DNA of 64,000 nt from JAKAVN01 sp963796565 (lineage in GTDB: Bacteria; Desulfobacterota; Binatia; Binatales; Binataceae): assembly GCA_963796565.1 (NCBI GenBank), contig CAWCMA010000010.1:62001-126000 (forward strand), in the 5' to 3' direction. Below are positions 53,006 to 61,733 of the stretch, piece after piece (position 1 is the first letter of the stretch; each line of letters starts with the position of its first letter). The position numbers were made by a program, and so were the translations under genes. The notes beneath the pieces are model-generated. The model worked only from the letters and a program-made list of their open reading frames with translations, was not told the DNA's origin and searched no databases.

Positions 53006-54488
53006 TTAGAGCCCGGTCTCTATAGTCAGCAAAGGACCTTTCAGGATTTTGGAGGATACTGCGGCGAGTGCGTAGAGAGAGGGATCGCCATCTTCGATCA
53101 AGTAATCCAAACAGTCGATAATATCACGACGCCTAGGCACGGACGGGAGAGTGCCTGTCTTTGCTGCGTCGAGAAGGCCGCTGAAAAGTAGGATTCCCAA
53201 CTCACACACGCGACGGGCCAAGACTCGAGCATCGCGCTGTTCCGTGTATGCCACTAGTGCGGCTTCGTCTCCATGGACAAGCTGCGATCTCGCTTCGTAT
53301 GTGTCCTGAAATGCTTTGGCAGCCTTCTTAGCGCTAGGTCCGGCCTGGCCGTAAAGAAATTTGATTCGGCGCTTGATTCTTCCTACCAATCCTTCCCCTT
53401 TTTCACCAAGCAGAGCCTCGATGACGATCATGTGCCACAAAAGCTGATCGAAACCCTTCGAGAGAAAAAGCTCTTAGCAATGAGCCGAGCGCTCGATCCG
53501 CACACCGCCAAAGCTCGCTGCTGTCTTTCAGCGTTTCTAATCCGCGGGAGACGTCCCGAATAAAACCCGCCAATCTCTGCGTTTGAGCCTCATCGAGTCT
53601 CCAGGGGCAGTCCTCGTCGGTGTCCGACAGAGGCATATCGAGTGGCGGCTGAGAAGGAGGATCTACGAAAGGATCATTCGAGAAGCGTATGATAAAAGCG
53701 ATACGGAAAGAGAACCACTCCTCGTTGCTTGCGAACTCCTCTTGCTCCGGGATTGACTGCCAGTCCCAGAGAGCAAGGATCTTCAGCGCGGCCTCGATAG
53801 GAGCCGGGAGATCGGAATACCGCATCTTTTCACCCGAGGCCCGCAGATACTCAGCGAACTCTTCGTGCCGAGTGCTTCGACGCTCACGCGTCTCGGTCCT
53901 TATATACCAGTGGTCAGGGAGTTTATCGGCCGAACAAATGCACGCTGGGTAGAATAACCGATTGGTTTCGATTTGGAGCGTATGCTCCAACCATTCTGCT
54001 GAAGGCTTCACTATCTGGAAGGCGCTAAAGTCGAGAGGGTCAGTGACATGCAGTCTCACCCCGTCGAGTAATGCGAGATACATGACGCTCCACTCTGTTG
54101 TTTGCGCGTCTGCGACAAGTTGTTTGGTCGCTTCCGTATAGTCGATTGGCTGGCCTTCTAATATGCGTGCGTAGAGGTCGCGGCGCCGGAACCAATTGCT
54201 GAGCTCATCGGGCGCCACGGTAGTTCTCCACTTTATAAGGGCGCCACGACCCTTGCTCGTCCCCGCCTGGAGGAAGGCCTCGGCACATGCCCTAGTGAGC
54301 TGCCGCCAACTCGACAGACTCTCGCATTCATCGAACCACGCTCTCGCGCCTGAAGGCAAAACCCTAAAAGTACCAGGATTTACAGATGGATTTCTCGAAG
54401 CCGCCCCTAACCGCCTACGGACAACCTTCCGGGCGTCGTCCAAATAAGCACCAAGAGCTGCAGTGATTGTTTCTTCAGAAAATGCCAT
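53006..54488 (-). pseudogene. Apea-like HEPN-domain protein, frameshifted
   Basis: Two adjacent frames form one gene. The upstream part (53403-54488, 361 codons) ends its real sequence at LLRAFSLEGF and then runs into an unrelated tail. The downstream part (53006-53440) continues with DQLLWHMIVIEALLGEKGEG and the HEPN motif FQDTYEARSQLVHGDEA. Removing one base from the AAA at 53451-53453 (TTT on the coding strand) joins them into a protein of about 490 residues. This is either a true inactivating mutation or a sequencing error. The N-terminal 300 residues are unrecognised, with several cysteines and tryptophans. The local GC content is low compared with the core genes. Confidence 0.75.
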
Positions 54489-54617
54489 TCAACAGCTCTG
54501 TATGTACGGCCCGCATCTCTGGCGATAACGGCCAAAGTAACCATATCGCAAGTTTGCCATTAGTATATCATCGCGACCGTCAGCTATCGATCGCCGCCCG
54601 CGTAGTCGAAGGCCGAT

Positions 54618-55070
54618 TCAACGAGAGCCAGAATGCGGTCTCCATATCAACGCGTCGAGAGACCACGCGCCTGCGCCGGCGTTGATCAGGAAAAGCAGAC
54701 TCATCGTCATCGCAAAGTCCGTCCTCGCGTCGCTCACCATGAACCAGAAACCCTGGTTGGGACGGAACAATTCCGGAATCTTGGTCGTCGCAATCGCGGT
54801 CAGAATTACGATCAGCAGTGGAATGCTGGCTAGCCGGGTGAGCAGTCCTAGCAACACCAGAAACCCACAGACGATTTCGAAGATGCCGACGAAATGAGCC
54901 GTAAACTCGGGCATCGGAAACCCGATTCGCATGAACCGCAGCGCACCCATATGCGGATCGATATATTTAAGGATCCCCTGGGTGAAGAAGATCAAACCGA
55001 CCGCCAGACGGATGAATATGATGCTGCGAGCGTTCCAACCCGGTCGCAGCAGTGATCTCAGCTCATACAT
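54618..55070 (-). CDS. DoxX family membrane protein
   Basis: Small integral membrane protein of 150 residues with four hydrophobic segments: SIIFIRLAVGLIFFTQGILK, AHFVGIFEIVCGFLVLLGLL, LASIPLLIVILTAIATTKIP and FAMTMSLLFLINAGAGAWSL. RLAVGLIFFTQGILKY and GIFEIVCGFLVLLG are DoxX blocks. Members act in thiosulfate oxidation, oxidative-stress complexes or are uncharacterised. The ATG at 55070 gives a normal size; the frame is open further upstream. It is downstream of ribF on the same strand and may be co-transcribed. Confidence 0.82.
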   Translation of the reverse strand: MYELRSLLRPGWNARSIIFIRLAVGLIFFTQGILKYIDPHMGALRFMRIGFPMPEFTAHFVGIFEIVCGFLVLLGLLTRLASIPLLIVILTAIATTKIPELFRPNQGFWFMVSDARTDFAMTMSLLFLINAGAGAWSLDALIWRPHSGSR

Positions 55071-55162
55071 GAGCGTTGCATGGAGGTTGCGCGGAGGCGT
55101 TGTCCGAATCCGTACTGCTCTTTCCAGCCGCGCCCGCGACTTGGAACTCCACAACCGAAAAA

Positions 55163-56086
55163 TCAGGTGGTGGCGAGAATCTCTTTGGCGCGTTTCAGAT
55201 CCTCGGCGATTTGCGCGGCCAGCGCCTGGCCCGATTCGAATTTGCGCTCGCCGCGAATCCGTTCGACGATCTCCAGCCGCACCTTCGCGTTATAAATATC
55301 GCGATCGAAATCGAAGATGTGCGCTTCGATCGTGCGGGCCGGCTCGGCGAACGTCGGGCGCATCCCGATGTTGGTTATCGAGGCGAAGGCGCCGTCGGGC
55401 AGAAGCACGCGCGTCGCGTAAACGCCGTCGGGCGGCAGGCATTCGGTCGCGGAGTCGAGATTGGCGGTGGGAAAGCCGATGGTGCGGCCGCGCTCGCGTC
55501 CATGGACGATCGTGCCGCTCAGGAAATGGTTGCGCCCGAGCAGCCGCGCCACCGCGCGCATCTCGCCCGCCGCGATCAGTTCGCGCATCCGCGTCGAACT
55601 CACCACCGCGCCCTCGACCGTCACCGGCCCGACCACGATGGTCTCGAAGCCCATCCGCCGCCCCAGCTCGGTCATCACCTCGGCGTTGCCGGCGCGCGCG
55701 TAGCCGAAACTCACGCTGTGCCCGACCACCACTTCGCGTGCGCCAATTTTGCCGAGCAGGTAGTCGCGCACGAATTCGGCGGGCGTGAGCTGGCTCAGCG
55801 CGAGGGTAAACGCGATCACGATCACGCCGTCGATACCCGAATCGCGCAAAAGTTCCAGCTTGTCCTCGGGCGCCAGGATGAGACGCGGCGCGCGTGCGGG
55901 AGCGAGCACCTTGGCCGGCAGCGGATCGAAGGTCAGGGCGAAGGCGGTGCCGGCGGCGGCGCGCGCGCGATCGATCGCGGTCTTCAAGATGGCGCGATGG
56001 CCGAGGTGGACGCCGTCGAAATTGCCGAGCGCCACCACGGGATGAGGATGCGGCGGAAGCTGGTCGATTGCGCGAATTATTTCCAT
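55163..56086 (-). CDS. ribF: Bifunctional riboflavin kinase / FAD synthetase
   Basis: Converts riboflavin to FMN and FMN to FAD. The nucleotidyltransferase domain (residues 1-185) has VVALGNFDGVHLGHRAILKT, VVGHSVSFGYARAGNAEVMT and the STRMRELI block in AVVSSTRMRELIAAGEM. The kinase domain (from about 190) has GTIVHGRERGRTIGFPTANL, with the PTAN motif, and YATRVLLPDGAFASITNIGM. At 307 residues it is complete. The start MEIIRAIDQLPPHPHPV is typical. It follows cpoB by about 80 bases, so it may be at the end of the tol-pal transcript. Confidence 0.95.
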   Translation of the reverse strand: MEIIRAIDQLPPHPHPVVALGNFDGVHLGHRAILKTAIDRARAAAGTAFALTFDPLPAKVLAPARAPRLILAPEDKLELLRDSGIDGVIVIAFTLALSQLTPAEFVRDYLLGKIGAREVVVGHSVSFGYARAGNAEVMTELGRRMGFETIVVGPVTVEGAVVSSTRMRELIAAGEMRAVARLLGRNHFLSGTIVHGRERGRTIGFPTANLDSATECLPPDGVYATRVLLPDGAFASITNIGMRPTFAEPARTIEAHIFDFDRDIYNAKVRLEIVERIRGERKFESGQALAAQIAEDLKRAKEILATT

Positions 56087-56164
56087 CGCTAAAAGCGCGT
56101 CGTGAGTTCGCGGGCGACGGCACGTCGCGCCGTCATCCGCTCTCCACGGCGCTAGCCGCTCGCG

Positions 56165-57148
56165 CTAGTTGCTCGCCATGCTTTTCATCATTGCGTCGGC
56201 GGCCGCCGCCTCGGGCGTGCCCGGATGGTCGCGGACCAGCTTCTGCAGCGTGAGGCGGGCATCGAGCGAATCGTTGGTGCGCAAAAACGCCTGTGCCTCG
56301 CGCAACTCCGCGCTGGCGGCGAAGCGGCCCTTGGGAAAGCGCATCGCGAGGTCGTTGAACTGCAGAATCGACTGGTTGTAATTCGAGGGGTCGCGCACAC
56401 CCATCTCGAACAGCGCGTTGGCCGAAAAATACTCGGCCGGCTCGACCAGCGGCGACTTGGGATGGGCCCGCTGGAAGGCCTGGAACTTGCCGACCGCGTT
56501 GGGATACTTGGCGGCCTTCATGTCGACCAGCCCATCGCGATAGACTCGCGAGCCCGGCTCCGAACTGTTGCTCGCAGCCGCCAACTCCTGGTCAAGCGCC
56601 GACTGCCATCCGGTTACCGCCGGCGCCGGCGTCGCCGCCTCTCCCTCGCCCTCAGCCGGCGCCCCGGTTTCACCCGGAGCGACCGAGGCGCTTTCCGCGC
56701 CGGGCGCGACGCCGGGGGCCGCGCCGGGTGCACCTGGCATCGCGGGAGCGCCGGGAGCACCAGCGACGCCGGGCGTTCCGGGAGCGCCCGGAGCACCAGC
56801 GACGCCGGGCGTTCCGGGAGCGCCCGGAGCACCTGGAACCAGCGGCGTTCCGGCCGCGGTTGCGTTGACTTGCGCCTCGAGCTTGGCGATGCGGTCCTTG
56901 AGCGCGGCGGTCTGCTTGGAGTCGCTGTCCGCGCCATTGTGTTGCAGTTCGGTGACGCGGTCGTTGAGCTGGGCGATCTGTTCATGCATCGCGGTCATCT
57001 GCTGCTGATCGTTGGCGATCATCTCGCGCATCGATTGCTCGTTCTGCGACACCGCGTCGAGGTCCGAGCGCGCCGCGCATCCGCCGACGCCGATCGCCAT
57101 CGCGACCAGTCCCACGGCTCCGAATTTGAGCATCCGGTTGTCGAGCAT
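56165..57148 (-). CDS. cpoB: CpoB/YbgF-like lipoprotein with collagen-like region
   Basis: Tol-Pal accessory protein that coordinates outer-membrane constriction with peptidoglycan synthesis at division. A signal segment ends in the lipobox IGVGGCAAR, so it is a lipoprotein here, while E. coli CpoB is soluble. An N-terminal coiled coil (EQSMREMIANDQQQMTAMHE) leads to a Gly-x-Y collagen-like stretch of about 40 residues (GAPGAPGTPGVA units), an Ala/Glu/Pro linker, and C-terminal TPR repeats (VYRDGLVDMKAAKYPNAVGK, PAEYFSANALFEMGV). I chose the ATG at 57148; the ATG at 57133 is also possible. It lies directly after pal. Confidence 0.88.
   Translation of the reverse strand: MLDNRMLKFGAVGLVAMAIGVGGCAARSDLDAVSQNEQSMREMIANDQQQMTAMHEQIAQLNDRVTELQHNGADSDSKQTAALKDRIAKLEAQVNATAAGTPLVPGAPGAPGTPGVAGAPGAPGTPGVAGAPGAPAMPGAPGAAPGVAPGAESASVAPGETGAPAEGEGEAATPAPAVTGWQSALDQELAAASNSSEPGSRVYRDGLVDMKAAKYPNAVGKFQAFQRAHPKSPLVEPAEYFSANALFEMGVRDPSNYNQSILQFNDLAMRFPKGRFAASAELREAQAFLRTNDSLDARLTLQKLVRDHPGTPEAAAADAMMKSMASN
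56756..56827 (-). repeat. tandem 36-bp repeat encoding collagen-like units in cpoB
   Basis: Two perfect copies of a 36-base unit (56756-56791 and 56792-56827) encode two GAPGAPGTPGVA blocks, with degenerate partial copies on either side. The unit is in frame, so copy-number change by slippage would lengthen or shorten the protein by 12 residues without breaking it. Confidence 0.85.
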
Positions 57149-57165
57149 GCGCGCAGTCACTGGTG

Positions 57166-57705
57166 CTATTGCTGGACCACGAAGTGGTCGCGCCGGTTTT
57201 CTGCCCAGCATTCGTCGGTTTCCTCGGTGCAAAGCGGCAGTTCCTTGCCGTAGCTGATGGTTGACATGCGGTCGGCTCCGATGCCCAGGGTTTCGAGGTA
57301 ATCCTTGGCCGCCTGGGCCCGCTTGGCGCCGAGCGCGATATTGTACTCCTCGGAGCCGCGGTCATCGCAATGGCCCTCGACCTGGACGTGCGTGGCCGAA
57401 TGCTTGGAGAGCCAGTCGGCGTTGGATTTCAGGATCTCGCCGTCCTGCGCACGAACCGAGTAGTCATTGTAATCGAAGTGGATATCGCTAAGCGGTCCCT
57501 GTCCATTCGCGCCCAGCGTACCTCCTTGGAACTGGTTGAGCGAGCTGTTGCCATTGGGGCCCAGTCCATTCTCCCCAATGCCTCCCGGGTTGACCGGGCT
57601 AAGCGGCGTACCGCTTTGCTTCGACGAGCATCCGGCGACCAATGCCAGCGCCATCACCGCCGCGGCCATCACCGCAAATCGTCCGAAGCGCCGTCCGTTA
57701 TCCAC
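57166..57705 (-). CDS. pal: Peptidoglycan-associated lipoprotein Pal
   Basis: Outer-membrane lipoprotein that binds peptidoglycan and TolB. A signal peptide with lipobox ALVAGCSSKQ, a Gly/Asn-rich linker, then the OmpA-like domain: LSDIHFDYNDYSVRAQDGEI, QVEGHCDDRGSEEYNIALGA and KRAQAAKDYLETLGI with the diaminopimelate-binding residues, ending CWAENRRDHFVVQQ. I prefer the GTG at 57705, which overlaps the tolB stop (GTGGATAA) and gives the usual short n-region. The frame is open to an ATG at 57747. It is followed 17 bases later by cpoB. Confidence 0.93.
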   Translation of the reverse strand: MDNGRRFGRFAVMAAAVMALALVAGCSSKQSGTPLSPVNPGGIGENGLGPNGNSSLNQFQGGTLGANGQGPLSDIHFDYNDYSVRAQDGEILKSNADWLSKHSATHVQVEGHCDDRGSEEYNIALGAKRAQAAKDYLETLGIGADRMSTISYGKELPLCTEETDECWAENRRDHFVVQQ

Positions 57706-59029
57706 CGAGCCACCACGACCATGTGGGAGAACTGTCATTGCCCTCATCCTCCATCAAGGCAGATATAACCTTGCCGGTTTGCGATTGCGTATTGACCTGC
57801 ATCAGGTAAAGCCGCTCGTGACCGCCGCTGTTCGAGCTGAAAATCAAGTAGCGCCCGTCGGGTGACCAGCACGGCGACTGGCTGGAGCCGGCGGTCGGCA
57901 GTTGTATCGGTTGGCCGCCCGCGGTGGGCACGATGTAGATATTAAACCCGCCCGCGCGGCCTTGGTAGGCGATCCATTTGCCGTCGGGTGAGAACGACGG
58001 CGAAGTGTTGTAGTCGCCCTTGTAAGTCACGCGCCGCGCCGCGCCGCCGCCCAGGCTCATCACGTAAATCTGCGGCGTGCCCGAGCGGTCCGAGGTAAAG
58101 GCGAGCAGTTGGCCGTCGGCCGAGAATGCCGGATTGACGTTGATCCCGCTGCCCTGAGTCAGCTGGCGGATTTCCTCGCCGCTGCGCCCGAGCAGAAAAA
58201 GATTGGTCCGGCCGCCGTTCTCGACCGCCGCGACGATGCGGCTGCCGTCGGGTGAGAGCGCGCCGCCGATAATGTTGCCGTGCGGACTTCCGATTCTGAT
58301 TTCGGTGCGTCCGGCCACGTCGAACAGGTAAAGCGCGGGCGCGCCGGTCTTGTATGAAAGATAGAGCACGCTCGCCGCGCTGTGCGCGAATTTCGGGAAC
58401 AGGTTGATGGTCGGGTTGTCGGTGACCTGGAAGAGCCCGCCGCCGTCGGGCGAGGCGAGGTAGATTTCCTTGAAGCGGCCGCCGTGCGTCGAGACGAACG
58501 CAATCTTGGTGTCGAACGGCCCCTGGATTCCGGTCACCGCCTTGAGCACCGAGTCGGCGAAGCGCCGCGCCATCTGCTCCACATCGGCCGGGCCGCCGGA
58601 AAAGCGCGTGCCGAACATCCGACTCTGCTGTGCGACGTCGAACAGCAACGCCTCGACCGAGACCTGGCCGCCGCTGACCGTCACCGCGCCTTTGACCAGG
58701 AACTCGGCGTTAAGCGAGCTCCAGTCGCCGAAGTTGAACTTGCCCAGATCGTAGCCTGAGTTTTGTGGGTCCTCGATATACGACTTGGGCGAGATGATGG
58801 AAAAGAAGCCGCTTAGATCGAGGTCGTGGCGCAAGACCCTGACGAAATCATTCGAGATGGTGCCCTGATCGTCGCCGCCCAGATTTTTCAACTCCGAGAC
58901 GGCGATCGGCGCGGTGGTCGAGCCGAGCTCGGTAAACGACATGTGCAGTCGTTCTGCCTGCGCGGCGCGAGCGCCTGCGAGCGACAGCAGCACGAAGACC
59001 GTGAGAGTGGAGACAAGCCGCCTGATCAT
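57698..59029 (-). CDS. tolB: Tol-Pal system protein TolB
   Basis: Periplasmic beta-propeller linking TolA to Pal. An N-terminal signal peptide (LVSTLTVFVLLSLAGARAAQ) is followed by the alpha/beta TolB_N domain (VLRHDLDLSGFFSIISPKSY) and a six-bladed WD40-like propeller with repeating SPDG motifs: GALSPDGSRIVAAVENGG, PAFSADGQLLAFTSDRSG, SPSFSPDGKWIAYQGR and SPCWSPDGRYLIFSSNSG. At 443 residues it is full length. It lies downstream of tolA with a 73-base gap and overlaps pal by eight bases. Confidence 0.95.
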   Translation of the reverse strand: MIRRLVSTLTVFVLLSLAGARAAQAERLHMSFTELGSTTAPIAVSELKNLGGDDQGTISNDFVRVLRHDLDLSGFFSIISPKSYIEDPQNSGYDLGKFNFGDWSSLNAEFLVKGAVTVSGGQVSVEALLFDVAQQSRMFGTRFSGGPADVEQMARRFADSVLKAVTGIQGPFDTKIAFVSTHGGRFKEIYLASPDGGGLFQVTDNPTINLFPKFAHSAASVLYLSYKTGAPALYLFDVAGRTEIRIGSPHGNIIGGALSPDGSRIVAAVENGGRTNLFLLGRSGEEIRQLTQGSGINVNPAFSADGQLLAFTSDRSGTPQIYVMSLGGGAARRVTYKGDYNTSPSFSPDGKWIAYQGRAGGFNIYIVPTAGGQPIQLPTAGSSQSPCWSPDGRYLIFSSNSGGHERLYLMQVNTQSQTGKVISALMEDEGNDSSPTWSWWLGG

Positions 59030-59102
59030 TTTGTGTTTCCGTCAAGGCATCCGGGCCTGCCGCGCATCTCGCGCCTGCCCGTCCGCCGCCGCTCCGTCCC
59101 CC

Positions 59103-60197
59103 CTACGATTTCAACTCACCCAGCTTGAAGTCCGCGTCGACGCCTTCGCCGAACTCCGGGCGGTACTTTTCCGGCGGCGGCGGAAACGGCGCGGCGCGCC
59201 GGATTGCGCGAATCACCGAATCGTCGAATGCCGGGTCCCGCGAACTCTGCGTCAGCTTGACGCCGGTCAGACTGCCGTCGGGACCGATCGCGAAAGTCAC
59301 GCTGGTGGTCAGGTCTCCGTTCCCGCCCACATAATTCCACGCCTTCTTAATTCGATCCTGTACCGTCTGATAGTAGAGCAGAAATTGCGGGTCCTGTTGA
59401 ATCCCCATGCTGCCCTTTCCAGTGCCCACGCCGTAGCCCTCGCCTTCACGTGGCGCGCTGGCGACCACCGGTCCGCCGCCCTCCGGCCCTTCGGAGCGCG
59501 CCTTTTCCGCCGCCGCTCTGGCCGCCAGATGCTCCTTGAGCAGGTTTTCGCGCAAGGCGGCGAGCTGTTCCTTGACGCTGGGCGTCGGCTCGGCGCGCGC
59601 GATCGCGACTTCATTGCGCTTGGGCCGCGAATGGGCGCCGTGCTTGGGCACGGGAGTCGGCGTCGGCCGCGTATGGCGATGCCGCGGCTCGGGCGTCGGC
59701 CGCGGGGTCGGCTTGTGCCTGGGTTTCGGCGTCGGCGCGTGAGTCGGCTTCGGCGTTGGCGCAAGCGTCGGCTCGGCCGTGGGCTCCGGCGTCGGTTCCT
59801 CGGTAGGTTCGGGCGTCGGCTCCGGTGTGGGCGTCGGCGTTGGGGAGGCGCCCATGTTGAACGCGATCACGGTCTTGGCAGTGTCGGGCGGAACCGGCGG
59901 CGGCGGTGGTGGCTTGTGTTGCTCGACGACCGGCTTGTGCTGCTCGGCGCGATGCTCGGGATGCGGCTGGTCCTGAGTCAGACGCGGCAGATGGGTGCCC
60001 AGGTCGCCAGCCGGTATATTGTCGACGATCTTCACCGTGTAGCCGGGCGGCGTGGTGTCGGGATGGCGGAAGTAGGCCGGCAGGATGACCAGGACCAGGG
60101 CGAAGAATACCGCATGGCCCAGCGCCGACAGGATGATCGCTCCGGCATAGCCCAGACGCGAGGAGCGGTCGCGGCCATCAAGGTTTGGCGCTGCCAC
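59103..60197 (-). CDS. tolA: TolA/TonB-family envelope protein with proline-rich spacer
   Basis: Energy-transducing protein of the Tol system. A short cytoplasmic N-terminus is followed by one TM span (about 18-42, YAGAIILSALGHAVFFALVL). Domain II is proline-rich instead of the usual long Ala/Lys helix: PPPPPPVPP, then more than 60 residues of PTPEPTPEPTEEPTPEP-like repeats, then a basic segment and a short helix (VKEQLAALRENLLKEHLAAR). The C-terminal domain (about 265-364) has QDRIKKAWNYVGGNGDLTTS and VTFAIGPDGSLTGVKLTQSS as in TonB_C/TolA_C. Its place between tolR and tolB makes TolA the best name. It overlaps tolR by 20 bases. Confidence 0.88.
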   Translation of the reverse strand: MAAPNLDGRDRSSRLGYAGAIILSALGHAVFFALVLVILPAYFRHPDTTPPGYTVKIVDNIPAGDLGTHLPRLTQDQPHPEHRAEQHKPVVEQHKPPPPPPVPPDTAKTVIAFNMGASPTPTPTPEPTPEPTEEPTPEPTAEPTLAPTPKPTHAPTPKPRHKPTPRPTPEPRHRHTRPTPTPVPKHGAHSRPKRNEVAIARAEPTPSVKEQLAALRENLLKEHLAARAAAEKARSEGPEGGGPVVASAPREGEGYGVGTGKGSMGIQQDPQFLLYYQTVQDRIKKAWNYVGGNGDLTTSVTFAIGPDGSLTGVKLTQSSRDPAFDDSVIRAIRRAAPFPPPPEKYRPEFGEGVDADFKLGELKS

Positions 60198-60636
60198 GGT
60201 GCGATCCGCCCGCCGCCGGGCCCGCGTCCGCCCGCGGCCCCTCGGTCACCATCCCGACGTTTTCGATCCCCGCCGCCTTGATCGCCGCCATCGTCTTGAT
60301 CACCGCGCCGTAGGGCACTTCCTCGTCGGCGCGCACGAAGACTTCGCGGTCGGGCCGCGCGATCGCGATGGCCTGGAGCTTCTCGGTCAGCTGGTCGAAA
60401 CCGAGCTTGGTGTCGTTGAGGTAGACTTCCTGGTTGCGGGTGATCGAGACCACGAACTGCTCTTCCTTGCCCGGCAGCGCGGAGGCGCTGACCCGCGGCA
60501 CGTTGACCTCGACGCCCTGCTGAATCATCGGCGCGGTGACCATGAAGATCACCAGCAGCACCAGCATCACGTCGACCAGCGGCGTGACGTTGATTTGCGA
60601 GGCGAACTGCCCGCGTTGTCCCGGTTCGAAAGCCAT
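60178..60636 (-). CDS. tolR: Tol-Pal system protein TolR (ExbD family)
   Basis: Part of the proton-driven TolQR motor. The motif INVTPLVDVMLVLLVIFMVT carries the essential membrane aspartate. The periplasmic domain contains EQFVVSITRNQEVYLNDTKL and DREVFVRADEEVPYGAVIKT. The C-terminal 20 residues are an Ala/Gly/Pro tail that overlaps the tolA start. At 152 residues it is of normal size. ExbD is the paralogue; context with tolQ, tolA, tolB and pal decides for TolR. Confidence 0.94.
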   Translation of the reverse strand: MAFEPGQRGQFASQINVTPLVDVMLVLLVIFMVTAPMIQQGVEVNVPRVSASALPGKEEQFVVSITRNQEVYLNDTKLGFDQLTEKLQAIAIARPDREVFVRADEEVPYGAVIKTMAAIKAAGIENVGMVTEGPRADAGPAAGGSHRGSAKP

Positions 60637-60663
60637 CGGCTGCGCCCCTTAGGGCCGGCGTCC

Positions 60664-61377
60664 CTACGATAGGAAGTGACGCCCGGCGATGTTGAGAAAT
60701 TCGGAGGTGAAATTTTCCATCTCGATCGCGAGCTCGCGCACCCGGGCGGTGAAATAGTTGTAGAGCATCTGCGCCGGAATCGCCGCGACCAGCCCGATCG
60801 CGGTGGTGATGAGCGCCTCGGCGATGCCGGGGGCGACGGCCTGGATGTTCGAGGAATGAGCCGCCGAGAGCCCGATGAAGGCCGTCATGATTCCCCACAC
60901 CGTGCCGAACAACCCGATGAACGGGCAGGTCGAGCCGGTGGTGGCCAGGAAGGTGATGCCCTTTTCGAGCTTGCTGGTCTCGACGTTGGCCTGCCGGCGC
61001 ATCGCGCGCGTCACGTTCTCGACCCCGCCAAGATCGGTCGAAAAGCCGCTCTCGGCGCCCACCGCCTGGCGTTTGGCGCGCGTGAGCTGGAGCAGTTCCT
61101 GGTAGCCGGCGCGAAACACCTGCGCGACCGGGCTGCGGGTCAGGCTGACGCTGCCGCTATGAATCGCGGCGAGATTCTTGGACTCCCAGAAGAGCGTGAT
61201 GAAGCGTTCGGACTCGCGCCGGGCGTGGGAAATCTGGTTCAGCTTATAGATGATGATGCCCCAGCTCACGACCGAGAAGAGGACCAATGTCCACAGCACG
61301 ACCTGAACCACCGGGCCCGTTCCCAGCAGCAGGTCAGCCACCCCCATTGTACCGGGGCCGCCTAACTCATGGGGCAT
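60664..61377 (-). CDS. tolQ: Tol-Pal system protein TolQ (MotA/TolQ/ExbB family)
   Basis: Proton-channel subunit of the Tol motor with three TM segments. VVLWTLVLFSVVSWGIIIYK is the first, and the conserved channel region is FLATTGSTCPFIGLFGTVWG then IMTAFIGLSAAHSSNIQAVA and PGIAEALITTAIGLVAAIPA. At 237 residues it is full length. The start may be the ATG at 61377 or that at 61347, neither with a strong Shine-Dalgarno. It is the first gene of tolQ-tolR-tolA-tolB-pal-cpoB. Confidence 0.95.
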   Translation of the reverse strand: MPHELGGPGTMGVADLLLGTGPVVQVVLWTLVLFSVVSWGIIIYKLNQISHARRESERFITLFWESKNLAAIHSGSVSLTRSPVAQVFRAGYQELLQLTRAKRQAVGAESGFSTDLGGVENVTRAMRRQANVETSKLEKGITFLATTGSTCPFIGLFGTVWGIMTAFIGLSAAHSSNIQAVAPGIAEALITTAIGLVAAIPAQMLYNYFTARVRELAIEMENFTSEFLNIAGRHFLS

Positions 61378-61733
61378 ACCGCATTCCGCTCCACCCGCCT
61401 GTTAGAACGCAACCAGACCGATTTCGTTGCAATCAATTTACGTTGTGGCCGGAGCGGGGGCAAATCACTTTTCGCGCCGGCGGCGTTTGGCGCAGACTTT
61501 TCGATCCGCGTCGTGTTGCGCCTGCCCCGCGACGATTCGCCGCGCGCGAAGGCGTTGAGCCCCGCCGCTCGTTGCGCCGCGCTTGGGTCGTTGCTGCCCG
61601 CTTGCGAAAATTGTGATAACTTGGTGTTCCAAATGAAAGTTGGCCGAAGACCCGCCGGCCGTTCCGGGCGGTTAAATAGTTAAACTGACCGGAACTCATC
61701 TCGGGGGAGACTCATCTCAGGGAGGATTGCGCT
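61378..61733. other. divergent intergenic region between tolQ and gap
   Basis: About 356 bases that should hold the tolQ promoter (minus) and the gap promoter (plus). TTGATT at 61434-61439 (minus) and an A/T-rich TTAAATAGTT at 61673-61682 (plus) are the only hints, and neither has a convincing partner box. GGGAGG at 61720-61725 is the gap ribosome-binding site. No gene or RNA is seen. Confidence 0.35.
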
